Part shown: positions 22,273 through 33,363 of the stretch, piece by piece | Numbering within the stretch: position 1 is the first letter of the stretch | How the letters are laid out: every line of letters begins with the position of its first letter | Source of the DNA: Aphanomyces cochlioides | Taxonomy: Eukaryota; Oomycota; Saprolegniomycetes; Saprolegniales; Verrucalvaceae | DNA length: 64,000 nucleotides | Reading direction: 5' to 3' | NCBI GenBank assembly: GCA_019828595.1 | Contig: JAHQRK010000012.1 | Location: 620,001-684,000, forward strand | The notes under the pieces: model-generated | Databases searched by the model: none | What the model was told of the DNA's origin: nothing | The model's input: the letters and a program-made list of their open reading frames with translations, nothing else | Translations under genes and position numbers: made by a program

Positions 22273-22343
22273 ACTTTTGACAAAAGTGGGTGCATGTAGG
22301 AAAATTTAGACAGAAGTGGGACACGTCTGACAAAAGTGGGGGC
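22273..22343 (+). repeat. GACAAAAGTGGGGG repeat, copy 2
   Basis: TTTGACAAAAGTGGGTGC, AAAATTTAGACAGAAGTGGG and CTGACAAAAGTGGGGGC follow in the order and spacing of the copy at 20179. It ends 24 bp before the second pogo-like element. Confidence 0.75.
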
Positions 22344-22366
22344 AATTTCAAAAGAGGGGCGGGCTA

Positions 22367-23077
22367 CAGAGATCTGGGAAATATAAGACCAGCAACTAAC
22401 CCTACCCTACAATAGAACCTTCATAATTGATATTATAAATTATAACAGGAAATATAATTGGCAGGATGCCAGCCATCATTTCATGGCCATAAAGTGACAA
22501 ACGTGATGTCAGACAAGCACCAAGGAAAATCGCACATCTGTGTTGCAACCCTTGGATGTAGGTGTCATGGGCCCATTCAAAAGTATTTTGCGGAGAATGT
22601 GGCTTGCTGAGACAACCACTCAACGTCCGGCCAAAGAAAAGAGGATGGCAACAATAAAAAGAGCGATTGCAGCCTGGAATATTATCACTCCTGAAACAAT
22701 TAGGTCTAGTTTTAGAAAAGCGTTGCCTAAGGCTAACTAATTCAATACAGTGTTGGTTCATCGTGTTGGGATTGTTCGACAACACATCCTCGAAATAGAT
22801 ACAGTAAATATTAAATTATAGAGGTTTTCACTTTATCTATGACTGCTATGACTTTTCATTGAATGCATGGCACTTTGCAATATCGTAGGTATTCTAGTTA
22901 CTTTCACAGTGCATAAACTTTAATGATAGCTTTAAATACAAAGTTCTTGTTCTTGGGACGACACCAATATTCAATTTAATAGGATAAAATATTTCACAGG
23001 TCCATGACTTCAACTTGAGTTTGAAACTGACCAATCACCGAAGAGCCGCCGCTGGTCTTATATTTCCCAGATCGCTG
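22367..23077 (+). mobile_element. pogo-like non-autonomous DNA transposon, copy 2 (711 bp, inverted)
   Basis: Reverse complement of the copy at 20587, same length, with TA on both sides. The 66- and 127-codon frames it contains translate identically to those of copy 1, so the two copies are nearly or fully identical. The transposase fragment is on the plus strand at 22540-22740 (LQPLDVGVMGPFK). Confidence 0.88.
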
Positions 23078-24456
23078 TAATCATTTCTAAATTGTATTTT
23101 GCAAATTGTGTCAGCATGAAATGTCGACGCAGTGTTTTCATTCACGACGACGTGCCTCTGTGTTCAAACCAAGGTTGTAGATGTCTGTGGCTAGTACTTT
23201 GCTCTCTGGTGGTCGAATGAATCTCAACGTCGCGGCCATAATGCAACCTAGCCACCGCAAGAATGGCTGGCTCATGTCCATACGTCGCGATGCTTCAACT
23301 TTTTTACAATCCTGACTGATCTTGGTACTTCCACGGCCACAACTTATTGCGGACAAGCGCAGTTGTTACTGCAGTCACACTGTCAAGAGCGTGACGCAGG
23401 ATGCAGACTCGCCAGCTGACAGTAGTGCTTGGTTCCGATGTTGATGAAGCGCTGGACGAAATCGTCTCTACCAGCACCCTGTTCTTTATCACCTCGATGA
23501 TTCACCACTTCTCCAAGGGGCAGAGGGGGGCTTTCTAGCCAAAATCACAGTCGACAATGTCGCCCTCCTAGCCTTTGAGACCAACTCGCAGCTTCTCTGA
23601 ATGAATGGATGATGCTTTGTTCACATCACGAGATGCACTTTGTACTTGAACTTGCCCTTGCTAGTATTACAAAGTATAGCAATACTTTGTACACCAACTG
23701 ACTAGCGACGCGATGCAAATGTGATGAATTGTAAATGCTAAAGTTCTGCGATACGGGCGCTGACGTCGTTCCCCGAGCAACTTAACTAATCACAGTCAAA
23801 CTCTTTCAATGGTTTCACAGTATGTCTCGAGGCATTACCTCACGCGACTTCTGGCCTGAGAAAAAGGAGTCAACTGATGGTTGAGCCAGGCAGCAATCGT
23901 CCCACACGTAGCGTGTCGGCGGCGGAATTTCAATCGTTTCTTGTCCTCCAGCGATCTCTCGTCGCTTCACTCTATCGGCCATCTCATGACCTCCGTCAAA
24001 TAGCTTCGCGGACGTTGCCTAGAGCGAGAAAACCAAAGCAGCGACCGTATTTTCCAAATTGCACAGACCTGGGACACATTGTCATATGACAATGAAACAA
24101 TTCTTGACACCGGGCTGATCTCGTTGTCTATTCGGAATGATCTTTCAGTTGACAGCGACGGCGACAGACTCGACGTAGATTGCTCAGGCTTGTAGATGTG
24201 TACACAAGGAGCTCGCCAAAGCACGGAGGCGGCTGAAAATTCGAGAAGGAAGGAGCGCAATGGGCTGGTTGGATTGACGTAATCGTGCACCACTTACCAT
24301 GGGAGCGATTTTCACATGGTCTTGGGACACTCGTACTGTACCGATACGGAAATTGAACCACTGCAACAGGTGCGACGCTACAGATGTAGTCCGAGCCCCG
24401 TTCTCCTGCCGTCATCAAACTCACTCATTCTTCGATTTGCTTCGCATAGCACAATC

Positions 24457-26466
24457 ATGGAAGTTGAGCGTGAAAGTGGCTACCGCGTGTCCGCTACCCC
24501 TGTTGATGGCTTGGAAAGCAAAAAGTCCTACCTCGGTGACGATGTCACGGATGCTGGTGCCCTTGACTTTCAAGCGATCCGTGAAGGCGTGTTGCATCCC
24601 CAAATCACGTTCAAGGCTCTCTTCGTCGGCACCGTGGTCGGCGCTTTCGTGAGTGTCTTGGCCATGTACTACGGTCTCAAGGTCGGTGTCGTGCCATCCC
24701 TCAACATTCTTGCCGGTGTCGGTGGTTTTATGATCTTGCGCTGGCTCACCAAGTTGGGTGTATTCAAGGGCGTCTTTACGGTCCAAGAAAACGTCGTCAT
24801 CCAAACGTGTGCTGTCGCCTGCTACAGTTTGGCCAGTCAAGCTGGTTTCACGTCGGGTGTCTTGGCCTTGACTGAAAAGGTTTACGTTGCTGTGGGCGAA
24901 GAAAAGAAGGGCAACAACGCCTCGGACGTTGTCGACTTCACCTGGACCCGTTCGTTCGCCTGGTGCGTGTCGATCGCCCTCTTCGGTTTCTTCATTTCGT
25001 TCCCTCTTCGCCGCAAAATGATCATTGAATCCCGCTTGCTCTTCCCGAGCGGTACCGCCACGGCCGTGATGATCCAAACGCTCCACGCCTCCAAGGAAGC
25101 TGTCGCTTACCAATGGAATGTCCTCTTCAAGACTGGTATCGCTAGTTACGCCTGGTCCATCTTTATCTGGTGCTTTGACGGTCTCGGCAACTTCCCCATC
25201 TTCGGCATGAAGGCTGCTAGCTACAACTGGGTCTGCGACTGGGCTCCTGGTACCTTTGCCATTTCTCTCATGCTTCCGTTCCGTGTCATGTACTCCATCT
25301 TCGTTGGTTGCATCATCGCTTCGGCTATCATGACGCCCTACCTCAAGACCCACAAGAAGGGCGACTGGTTCACCTCGTCGAACGTTGATGGTTTGAAGGG
25401 TTACTACACCTTCACGGCCGTCGCTATCATTTGCATCGATGCGCTTTACAGCATTGCCAAGGTTGGTGTCGTGTTGTACAAAGCCTGGACCAAGAACGGA
25501 AAGGAAATCTCTGAAACTGCGAGCGACAATGCTGAAGAAGTTGCCCGCCAAGCGTACTTGGACAAGCTCTTTGAACAAACCAAGGTCCCTGCCTACATCT
25601 GGATCTCTGGTCTTGTCGTGTTCGCCGCTGTGTCTGTCGTTGTGATCTCCCAAGTCTTCCCAAGCGTGCACTGGTACAAGATTTTGGTCTGCTGTCTCCT
25701 CATCCCCATCTTCGCCATTGGTATCATCCAAGGTGTCGGTATGACCGACTGGAACATCTCCAGTGCCGTCGGCAAGTTGATCATCTTCGTCATCGGTGGC
25801 TGGACCCAGGACGGATCGATCATTGCTGGTTTGCTCATGTGTCAAATGGTCATCGTCGGCTGCAGTCAAGCAGCTGACTTGATGCAAGATTTCAAGACAG
25901 GTTACTTGGTCGGTGCTTCCGCCAAGTCGATGATCATCGCCCAAATCTTCGGTGCTTGCATGTCGTGCTTGATCGTCCCTTCAGTGTGGATCATGATGAC
26001 GTCGGCCTACACGATCCCTGGTGATGTGATCCAAGCACCTTACGGTGAAGTGTACCGCATCCTCGGTATCACTGCTATCCAAGGTTTGGACGGCTTGCCC
26101 AAGTACTGCGGCTGGTTCATGCTCGTTGGTGCTATCTACACGTTGGTCTTCAACCTCTTCATTGACACTTGCTCTGAATCGAAGAACTTGTTGATCAAGC
26201 GCATCGCCAACTACTGCCCCGTGCCCATGGCCGTCGCCATTGGTATGATTATCCCCGCGTCGTTCGGTCTCCAAGGTATGGTCATGTCGTTGATCTGCCT
26301 CTACTGGGAACACAAGAACCCTGAACAATTCAAGAAGACGCAATACATCTTGGCTGCTGGTATGTTCGTCGGTGATGGTTTCTCCGTCTTGACCCAAATT
26401 ATCATCTCTCTTGCTGGTGGCCACGTCCCCATGCATGTCGTCTTCGGTGCCGGCCCTGCCGAGTAA
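24457..26466 (+). CDS. OPT-superfamily transporter, YSL-like (oligopeptide or metal-chelate transporter)
   Basis: A 669-residue polytopic membrane protein without introns, starting MEVERESGYRVSATPVDG (an in-frame leader from 24316 lacks support). About 14-16 hydrophobic segments. Family signatures: LHPQITFKALFVGTVVGAF and YYGLKVGVVPSLNILAGVGG near the N-terminus, SGTATAVMIQTLH, and APYGEVYRILGITAIQG then LDGLPKYCGWFMLVGA near the C-terminus. The last blocks match the APY...YRNMAILGVEGFSALPKHC region of plant YSL metal-nicotianamine transporters, by memory. Codon use is strongly biased to C-ending codons compared with neighbours, suggesting high expression. Expected to import peptides or chelated metal with protons. 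Confidence 0.92.
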   Translation: MEVERESGYRVSATPVDGLESKKSYLGDDVTDAGALDFQAIREGVLHPQITFKALFVGTVVGAFVSVLAMYYGLKVGVVPSLNILAGVGGFMILRWLTKLGVFKGVFTVQENVVIQTCAVACYSLASQAGFTSGVLALTEKVYVAVGEEKKGNNASDVVDFTWTRSFAWCVSIALFGFFISFPLRRKMIIESRLLFPSGTATAVMIQTLHASKEAVAYQWNVLFKTGIASYAWSIFIWCFDGLGNFPIFGMKAASYNWVCDWAPGTFAISLMLPFRVMYSIFVGCIIASAIMTPYLKTHKKGDWFTSSNVDGLKGYYTFTAVAIICIDALYSIAKVGVVLYKAWTKNGKEISETASDNAEEVARQAYLDKLFEQTKVPAYIWISGLVVFAAVSVVVISQVFPSVHWYKILVCCLLIPIFAIGIIQGVGMTDWNISSAVGKLIIFVIGGWTQDGSIIAGLLMCQMVIVGCSQAADLMQDFKTGYLVGASAKSMIIAQIFGACMSCLIVPSVWIMMTSAYTIPGDVIQAPYGEVYRILGITAIQGLDGLPKYCGWFMLVGAIYTLVFNLFIDTCSESKNLLIKRIANYCPVPMAVAIGMIIPASFGLQGMVMSLICLYWEHKNPEQFKKTQYILAAGMFVGDGFSVLTQIIISLAGGHVPMHVVFGAGPAE

Positions 26467-27340
26467 GTCAGAGCCACAACTTGGAATGTTGAATAATAGA
26501 TTTTGTTTTTGATTTTCTTTCCTTGTTGTACATCACGATTCAAGCACTATAGTGTGCCCTCGCCACATACTTGGGGCTTCAATGTCCTCGCTCCGAAGCC
26601 ACCTCTGAGTTGTGAGAAGCAAGCGCTGACATTGCTGTACTCCCCACGTGGTTCATCTTCCGACGCCTGGACACAATTGATTTCATCCAGACAAGGACGG
26701 GATCGAGTTATGCGGTAACGTTAACTTGTCTTTGTGTGGTCACGAGAACCCAAAAATGGCAAGAGAACAGTGCCGGAGCATGATACACGCGAGAGCATCA
26801 CAGGAAGCCTATAGGGCTGGCTGTTGGAGAGATTCATAGGAGACTTCACGTCGGGGGTGAGCAAACAACTGCATCTTTGTGCTTCAAAGTGGGGGGCAGC
26901 AAATGACCGCAATCCGAGCTGGAAATATATGCAATGAGATCTATAGCGACTTTCTGTCGGTCCATTTGAATTTGGCATGAATTTGCCGCTTGGAAGATCC
27001 AACTAATGCTCATCCCAGCGGTCTTCATCATGATCTTGACAAATTTTCTGTGGCTTACAGTTGAAGTTGGACATAGCGTCTCGACCGGCTGAAAATTTGA
27101 CTCATCGTCATTGGGAACTCGTTTTGTTTATACAGGAAAGGTAGCTGCAACGCTGAAGCAAGAGATGAAGTCATCCCGCAGAGCTTATTGCGATTTTTTG
27201 TCGACTGACAGTATTGTGGATTCATGCGAAAGGTTGATCAACTCCATCCTGAGTCGACTCGCCGTCTTTCCACCCTGAGTCCATCATTCCATTGGTCATA
27301 AATTGGACCTTTTGACTGAGATGTCTAAAAAGCTGCCACG
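26467..27340. other. Intergenic region, no gene seen
   Basis: Only short frames with no family resemblance. Holds the OPT transporter's 3' flank and the presumed promoter of the kinase-PI3K gene. Confidence 0.4.
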
Positions 27341-30300
27341 ATGTCAATGGACATTTGCGACGACGAACCATGGCACGAGCTTTGCAAAGCCATCGTGGGG
27401 GGAGGAATGACGTTCGCAGACGGTGCTACTTCCACATTAGCCTCGATAGCGATTACTTCCTCAGCTATCTTGCAATCTCCTTACCTTGACACCACACCAA
27501 CCGAGATCCATGTGGCCATACGTGACATTGTCGTCGCCGTTCTCAAGAGTATCATGCACCTGGATATTCCACTCGAGACGCACGAGGACCACCTCCTTCA
27601 GCTAGATCAAACCATGGCTCATTTACTATCAGTCGTTTGCAATGACGAAACGACAGAGCCAACCGCGCCTGTCACCAAGACCATATCAGCTCTCCACAGC
27701 CAACTCATGAATGACGCGGCGTTTCTCTTCCTTGACCTGCAAGTCCTAGCCATGAATATGAGGCTTGGTCAACTCACCGATCTTCTTCGAGATGTTCAAC
27801 GTATCGATGATGGAAAGATCGATCAACTGATGAATGTCTTCGAGCAGACCAAGACAAGGCTCGAATGGTATCGCAACCATGTGAGACGCCACAAGCTGCA
27901 GACTCCTGATACTGAATCCAACGAGGAATTATCAGCAGCTTGAGCTAAATCTACTGGAGAGAGCAAACACCACTCTGATGACTTCGACGATAAATGGAGC
28001 CTTTCACCTTATGATGTCGAATATGACACAGTCAACCCAAGCTCTTGGCTGCTCAAGTCTACTTTGGTAAATATCGCGAGCAACAAGTCGCTGTGAAAGA
28101 ATTTAAAGTCGAGTCGTCGTTTCAAGATGCTCAAGCATTGCTGCAACGTGAAGTCCGAGTGTGGAAAGCGATTTCAGGTGAACCTTTCGTCTTGACGCTT
28201 GTTGGATATTGCATCAATGCCGAGCGTCCGCTCTTGGTTTGCGAATACTGTCCAGATACAATCAAACAACACGCTCGATACTTCCCAGAGCGAAGACTGC
28301 GTCTCGTTACTGAGCTTGCGCGTGGACTTGCTTCCATCCACGCCAAAGGCATCGTTCATCGTGAGGTGAAGAGTTATAATGTACTCGTGACAAGCGGAAA
28401 CTACGTCGCCATCGCTGACTTTGGCTTGAGCAGGTTTGTGCAAGAAATATCGTCCTCTGTCAAGTTTGAAGGCACGCTCAACTTTGTAAGCCCAGAGCAG
28501 CGGTTCGAACCTCACACTGTCACGCCCAAATCGGACATGTGGTCGTTGGGTATGACAATTTACGAAATATTGAGCGATGACCTGCCCTTCCGTGGATTTT
28601 CTCCGCAGGAAATCGAAGAAGAAATCCAGCTAGACGATGGTGAGCGCCATGAAGACCCCGATGATCTTCCGATCGAGTTGCATCCACTTTGGGAAAAAGT
28701 CCAAGAATGCTGGCGCGTCAACCCGAATGATCGTCCAAGCGCGTTGGAATTTGTCGCATTTTTGGAAACTCTTTATGAAGATGTGCTCGAGAGCGACGGA
28801 GCTTCGAGCGGCATTGGCGATGACCCTGTGGCTCAGGACGAACCAATTGAAAGCCCAACTACAGACGACATGCTTGACATTGGACAGACAGCGAAGAACT
28901 GGCGTCCCGTTGTCGGTGTTGAAGATTCCAAAGAAACCATGGCATTGCGACGTGCAATTTATACCATTTACAATCAAGTGCGTCAAGCCAAAATTCCAAT
29001 CAACATAGATGCTCCTGAATTTTGTTTTGAAAACGACGAATGGCTTGCGCATAAAACGACAATCGATGCCCAATCTCCAGTGCTCCAATGCGTTGTTAGA
29101 TTACCGAGCTCTTTCCATCATGTCGAGTCTCAGTCGCACAACCGAGGATTTAATCGCTCTAGAGTAATCACGGGGACGCTGAAAAAGTTTGGAGAAATCA
29201 AAAAGCGATATACTACGCGGTTCTTCCACCTCGAAGGAAATTTACTCATGTATTACCGAAAAGCCCCGCAGCTAAACGGCGCCACGCTTGAAGAGAACAG
29301 CATGGCATCGCTTGTGATGGGCGTCACCAATTTATTTGAAGTGTCTGCCGTACATCCCCACGAATCCGCTCCTTGGGCATTTGAACTCGTCACGACGACC
29401 CGGACGTGGATTTTAGCCGCGGAATCGGAGCAAGACTATCTCATGTGGATTGAAGCAATTTGTCGACTTGCTCCTTTCTACTCGATCAATGCTAAATATC
29501 GACGAATGTTCCAGCTAACAAATCCAGATACAACAGAAGCCCAAGAAATTCGACTCGTCCTCTTATCATCTAACACTGTGGAAGAAGCTTTAGAGCACAT
29601 TTTTGACCACTTTAGTAGTGCGGCCAAAACAGTGGCTCGAAACTACAAAGATTATGCCCTCAAAATCACAGGCGCTCGGAATTATCTATTCGATTTACAG
29701 CAAAAACTCTGCAGCTATCAACACGTGCGCTCATGTGTATTCCCCAAACGAACTCTGCGTCTCACATTAGTACTTCGCTCAGAATTGTGTGGTCCTGAAT
29801 TATTGAAGGCAATAAGCCTTCCCCAAAGCTCGTTCGACGACCAAATCAACTCGCCAAGCCCAGATATCAAAGGCAAAATTGCCAAGAGCTGTGACTTTGA
29901 CATTCCCTTGCGATTTTCTATCAATCGGGTCCTCAATATACCGTCCTTCGTTGTGATCATGAAGGAGTCAACGAAATTGCTCGAACGTCGCCCGCTCACT
30001 CATGGTCATTGTATCGTCACAGTCGAGTTATTCAATGGTGGCGTTTTGATTGACGCACCGATTGAGACAAATCCTGTGCGGTTAAAGCCTGCCCCCGGAC
30101 AAACATTGTCTGCACTTTGGGATCATCTCGGTCATATGAAACCAAACTTCGACTGAATTCCTTTCCGAAGTCAGCTCGCATAGTCTTGACTCTCTATGGT
30201 GTGAAGGTGAACAGTTGGGGCATCGTCAGCAGCTCGACGGGAGAGCGTATTCTTTCTACTGGAATGAATATGTTTGACAGCAATGGATTTCTTACTCAGG

Positions 30301-32333
30301 GAGATCAATACATTCAAATGACGGTTGATATGTCGAAATATGATTGTGGAGCGGTTCCTCATGCTGTGAACGAAAATAAACCATTGATTCGTGTGAGATG
30401 GTTGTGCCGTTGGCGTATTTGACCCATTTGTAGATAAAATTTGCCTCTCATGACGCGCAAGTTGGATTTAATTGGTCAAGTTCATTAGACATCACATCTC
30501 CCCAAGATTACAAATTTGATACTTTGGATGCACAACTCCATGAGAGCAAACAGGGTAACCTCATACGAAGTGACTCTCGAGGTGTAAATTTCAAGAATTT
30601 CGTGAATAAGTTCAAGTTCTCCAAGTCCTCAAGCAGCATCTCAGACCAATCTTTGTCTCGATCGAGCTCCATCAATTTTCGGGACTGCTTTGTGGAGAAC
30701 CCTTTGGGCAATTATTCTCCCAACGAAAAGAAGATAATGTGGACATACCGCCATGAATTTGTCGATGATTTTGATGCTCTTCCTCACGTTTTATCATGTG
30801 TAAATTGGAGCAATCCAAATCAAGTCAACGAAATCTTGGGAATGTTGCCGCTTTGGAGTCCACCAAGTCATCCTGCAGCGTATATTCGCCTGCTCGACAA
30901 AGAATTTGCCAACGAAGGTTTGCGAGAGTTTGCCTTGCAAAAAATAAGTACCATGGCTGACGCAACCTTTAGTTGCTTCTTGCCACAGCTGGTTCAAGCT
31001 CTCAAACACGAAAACCACCACGTTTTTCCCTTGGCGAAGCTTTTAATGGCCCGCGCGATAAAGAACCCCAATCAAATTGGTTTTGATCTGTTCTGGGCGA
31101 TAAAAGCCGAAGCGCACAGTCCACAGTACCGTGAACGCATTGGAGTGCTTTTGAATACTTACATCGAAATCTGCTCTCCAAAATTTAGATCTATCCTGGA
31201 AGTGCAAGACAAATTGTTTTCAGAAACTGGAGAGCTTGTCAGTATTGCTCGTTTGGTGAAGCATTTTTATCAAACTGGAAAAACAAAAGAGGAAATTCAC
31301 TCGGCGATGCGGGAGCGTCTTGCAAAGCTCAATGATACTCTGCCACCCACGCTTCTGCTGCCTTTAGATTCCAGGATCGAAGTGGGGAAGATTGCAGTAC
31401 AAAAATGCAAGATCACAAACTTTTCCCATGCTCTGCTGTGGTTGGAATTTGATAATGCTAAAGAAGGCGGCCTTCCAGTAGTGATCATATTCAGGTCTGA
31501 TGAAGACGTTCGACAAGAATGCTTGGTATTGCAGCTCATTCGTCTGATGGACGAACTGTGGCGTGATCTTGGCAAGGATTATGCAATAGAGCCGTACAAA
31601 TGTGTATCCACTGGGCCAACTACTGGTATTGTGCAAGTTGTCCGGCATTCAGTTACCAGAGCTGCCATTCAGAGGCGTGTTGGCGGTATGATCGCATGGA
31701 AGGACGACAGAAGCATAATGAGTTGGATATCGGCCAACAATGGAGATCCCCACAGCTACATGACCGCTGTAGATTTTTTCTTACGATCATGTGCTGGTTA
31801 CTGGGTTGCTACTTATGTCCTTGGTGTCGGGGAACGAAACAATGCTAATATTATGGTAAGCTTAGTGACGGAATGCGTGGAGAGCTTCATATTTTTGTGT
31901 AGATGACCAAGGAAGGCAGGTTTTTCCACGTTGCTCTGAGGAACTTTTTGGGCCATCCAAAGAACTTGGTGAGTTAAGACGCATCTCCTTCTGGTTTACA
32001 CTCACGACGCCATTGTAGTTCGGTACCGAGCGTAAACAAAGTCCATTTATCTTTACTCCAGACATGTACAATGTGTTGAAGCCATCCAAGCTGCTGGAGC
32101 ATGATGAATTTCCTCGATTCCAAAGGCTTTGTGCAGAGGCTTTCAATATTGTACGACGCCATGGCCACTTGTTGGTATCTCTCTTGTTGATGATGGTTCC
32201 TGCAAATTTACGGAGCTTAAGATGTCGCGACGACGTCAATTACGTTGTTGAAGCATTAGTTCCGAAGCTGACGGACACTGAAGCTGCAGATTATATTGCC
32301 CATCTCATCGAGCTTAGCAATCGAAAGAAATAG
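27341..32333 (+). pseudogene. PI3K cluster copy 1: TKL-like protein kinase fused to PH-RBD-C2-PIK-PI3K, degenerate
   Basis: Order: helical N-terminus (27341-27943); TKL-type lead-in KWSLSPYDVEYD; protein kinase domain (28047-28800: VAVKEF, HREVKSYNVLV, ADFGLS, SPEQ); PH (about 29160-29480); Ras-binding (29545-29800); C2 (29880-30400); helical PIK domain; PI3K domain. The second PH of the other copies is missing. Catalytic residues are replaced: IFK to IFR, VRQD to VRQE, GDRHNDNIM to GERNNANIM, DFGHFLG to ALRNFLG, and HRD to HRE. Breaks: an in-frame TGA at 27941, a frame change in the glycine loop near 28040, and one missing base after 30120. Introns of usual size remain near 30385, 31857, 31972. 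The pieces stay long and well conserved, so either decay is recent or some breaks are sequence errors in a pseudokinase gene. Confidence 0.75.
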
Positions 32334-32430
32334 ACTGCCACATGGGCGATAAATATCCCAAGCATGGAAATTCCAGGAGTGGGTTAACCTTCGGCCCAAG
32401 GTATGAATTGTAAATGCAGTGGATTGACGG

Positions 32431-32631
32431 ATGCCTCTCTTAACAGTGATTCAGCACCGACTCCAGGAGATTTATCAAGTGCAATTGAATATTTCACCAT
32501 TTCGGGATACCCTCAGAGTATGTGGAAACACCGTGCTGTTCGATGAAAGCGATCTATATTTTGCTGCGTCGCTTGTTGAATCCAAGTTTGATGACAAGCT
32601 CGATGTCGTGGCACAGGTTTGCAGATTCTAA
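32431..32631 (+). CDS. Small hypothetical frame between PI3K copy 1 and a Thr-rich gene
   Basis: ATG-started 66-codon frame, MPLLTVIQHRLQEIYQVQ, continuing with LFDESDLYFAASLVESKFDD. Composition looks protein-like but no family is recognised. It could be an exon of a larger gene, since GTTTGCAG follows DVVAQ. Confidence 0.25.
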   Translation: MPLLTVIQHRLQEIYQVQLNISPFRDTLRVCGNTVLFDESDLYFAASLVESKFDDKLDVVAQVCRF

Positions 32632-32656
32632 GTCGAAAAAGATTTCAAAATGGTCA

Positions 32657-33330
32657 CTAGATTTTAAATTTCTTTCGTGAATTGCAGCCGGTACCGCAGT
32701 TGGACATTTCGCGATGGCCATGAATTTGCAACGAATCGCGGATTGTACATGGGTGTTTGGTATGCGCCGATTGGGGGAGGGTCCAGACACAGTGGTAGTG
32801 TGCAACTCGCGAAACTTTACCATGCCGCGCACTTGCATTTTCCATTCTGGTCGCCAATACAGACCCCCCGATGCCGGCAGAAACTCCTGCAATTGCAACA
32901 ACGAGGAGAACGCCACATCCAATGAGGAGTTTGCGTTTCTTGACAAGGAGCATCTTGATGTCTTCCTTTTCATCCAACACGGCCATGTTCGTCGATCGAA
33001 TTTTCATCGTACTCCACAAGTGCTTGAGGTTGGTGGCCTGGAGTAGCGCCAGCGACCCAGGTGTAGTCGTCGTCGGCGCTGGTGTCGTTGTCGTGGACTC
33101 AGGAGTTGGCTCGGGCGTTGCAGTGGCGTTTGGAGTCGCAGCTGGAGTGGTAATTGGTGTGTCGGTCGAGTTGGTCGAGTTGGTGGATCCAATGTTCGCC
33201 GATTCAAGAGCAGATCCCGGAGTCGGCTCAGAAGTGGGGGCAGAATCCACAGAGTTGACGACAATCACATCAGACAGTAAGTTAGGCGCGAGAGTCGTTT
33301 CCGTCGTCGTTGTGTTGGGAGTCGCCTGTC
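32657..33330 (-). CDS. Possible Thr/Pro-rich membrane protein
   Basis: The minus-strand frame gives a Thr/Pro/Ser-rich stretch (TPNATATPEPTPESTTTTPA), then MAVLDEKEDIKMLLVKKRK followed by a single hydrophobic segment (LLIGCGVLLVVAIAGVSAGI) and a polar tail. This resembles a mucin-like linker next to a membrane anchor. No ATG opens the frame where it begins; an acceptor CAG near 33335 suggests an upstream exon, or translation may start at the internal Met before the membrane segment. Function unknown. It lies head to head with the next entry, which has a similar TTTTPAPTTTT linker. Confidence 0.4.
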
Positions 33331-33363
33331 GTCAAGAGTAAGATATAGCATCATGAGTTACCG

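Larger units (their letters stand above)
19267..24456. other. Repeat-rich gene-poor interval
   Basis: Contains two inverted 711-bp pogo-like elements, a pair of about 70-bp direct repeats and a cluster of TTATCCGGAT words (listed separately). Between them and on either side I see no coding frame with family features. The frame at 20221-20433 has a partial C2H2-like CTKCRSDFSCSRNLKAH but lacks the second His. Confidence 0.5.

Noticed and set aside
24421..25944. 507-codon minus-strand open frame
   Set aside because: Exactly antisense to the OPT transporter. It is open because the sense gene's biased codons avoid antisense stops; the product is rich in Asp, His, Gly and Thr and has no features.
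32871..33341. Val/Gly-rich hydrophobic plus-strand frame that looks like membrane or signal sequence
   Set aside because: It is the antisense of Thr/Pro repeats (ACN codons read as GTN/GGN) on the minus strand, so hydrophobicity is an artefact.
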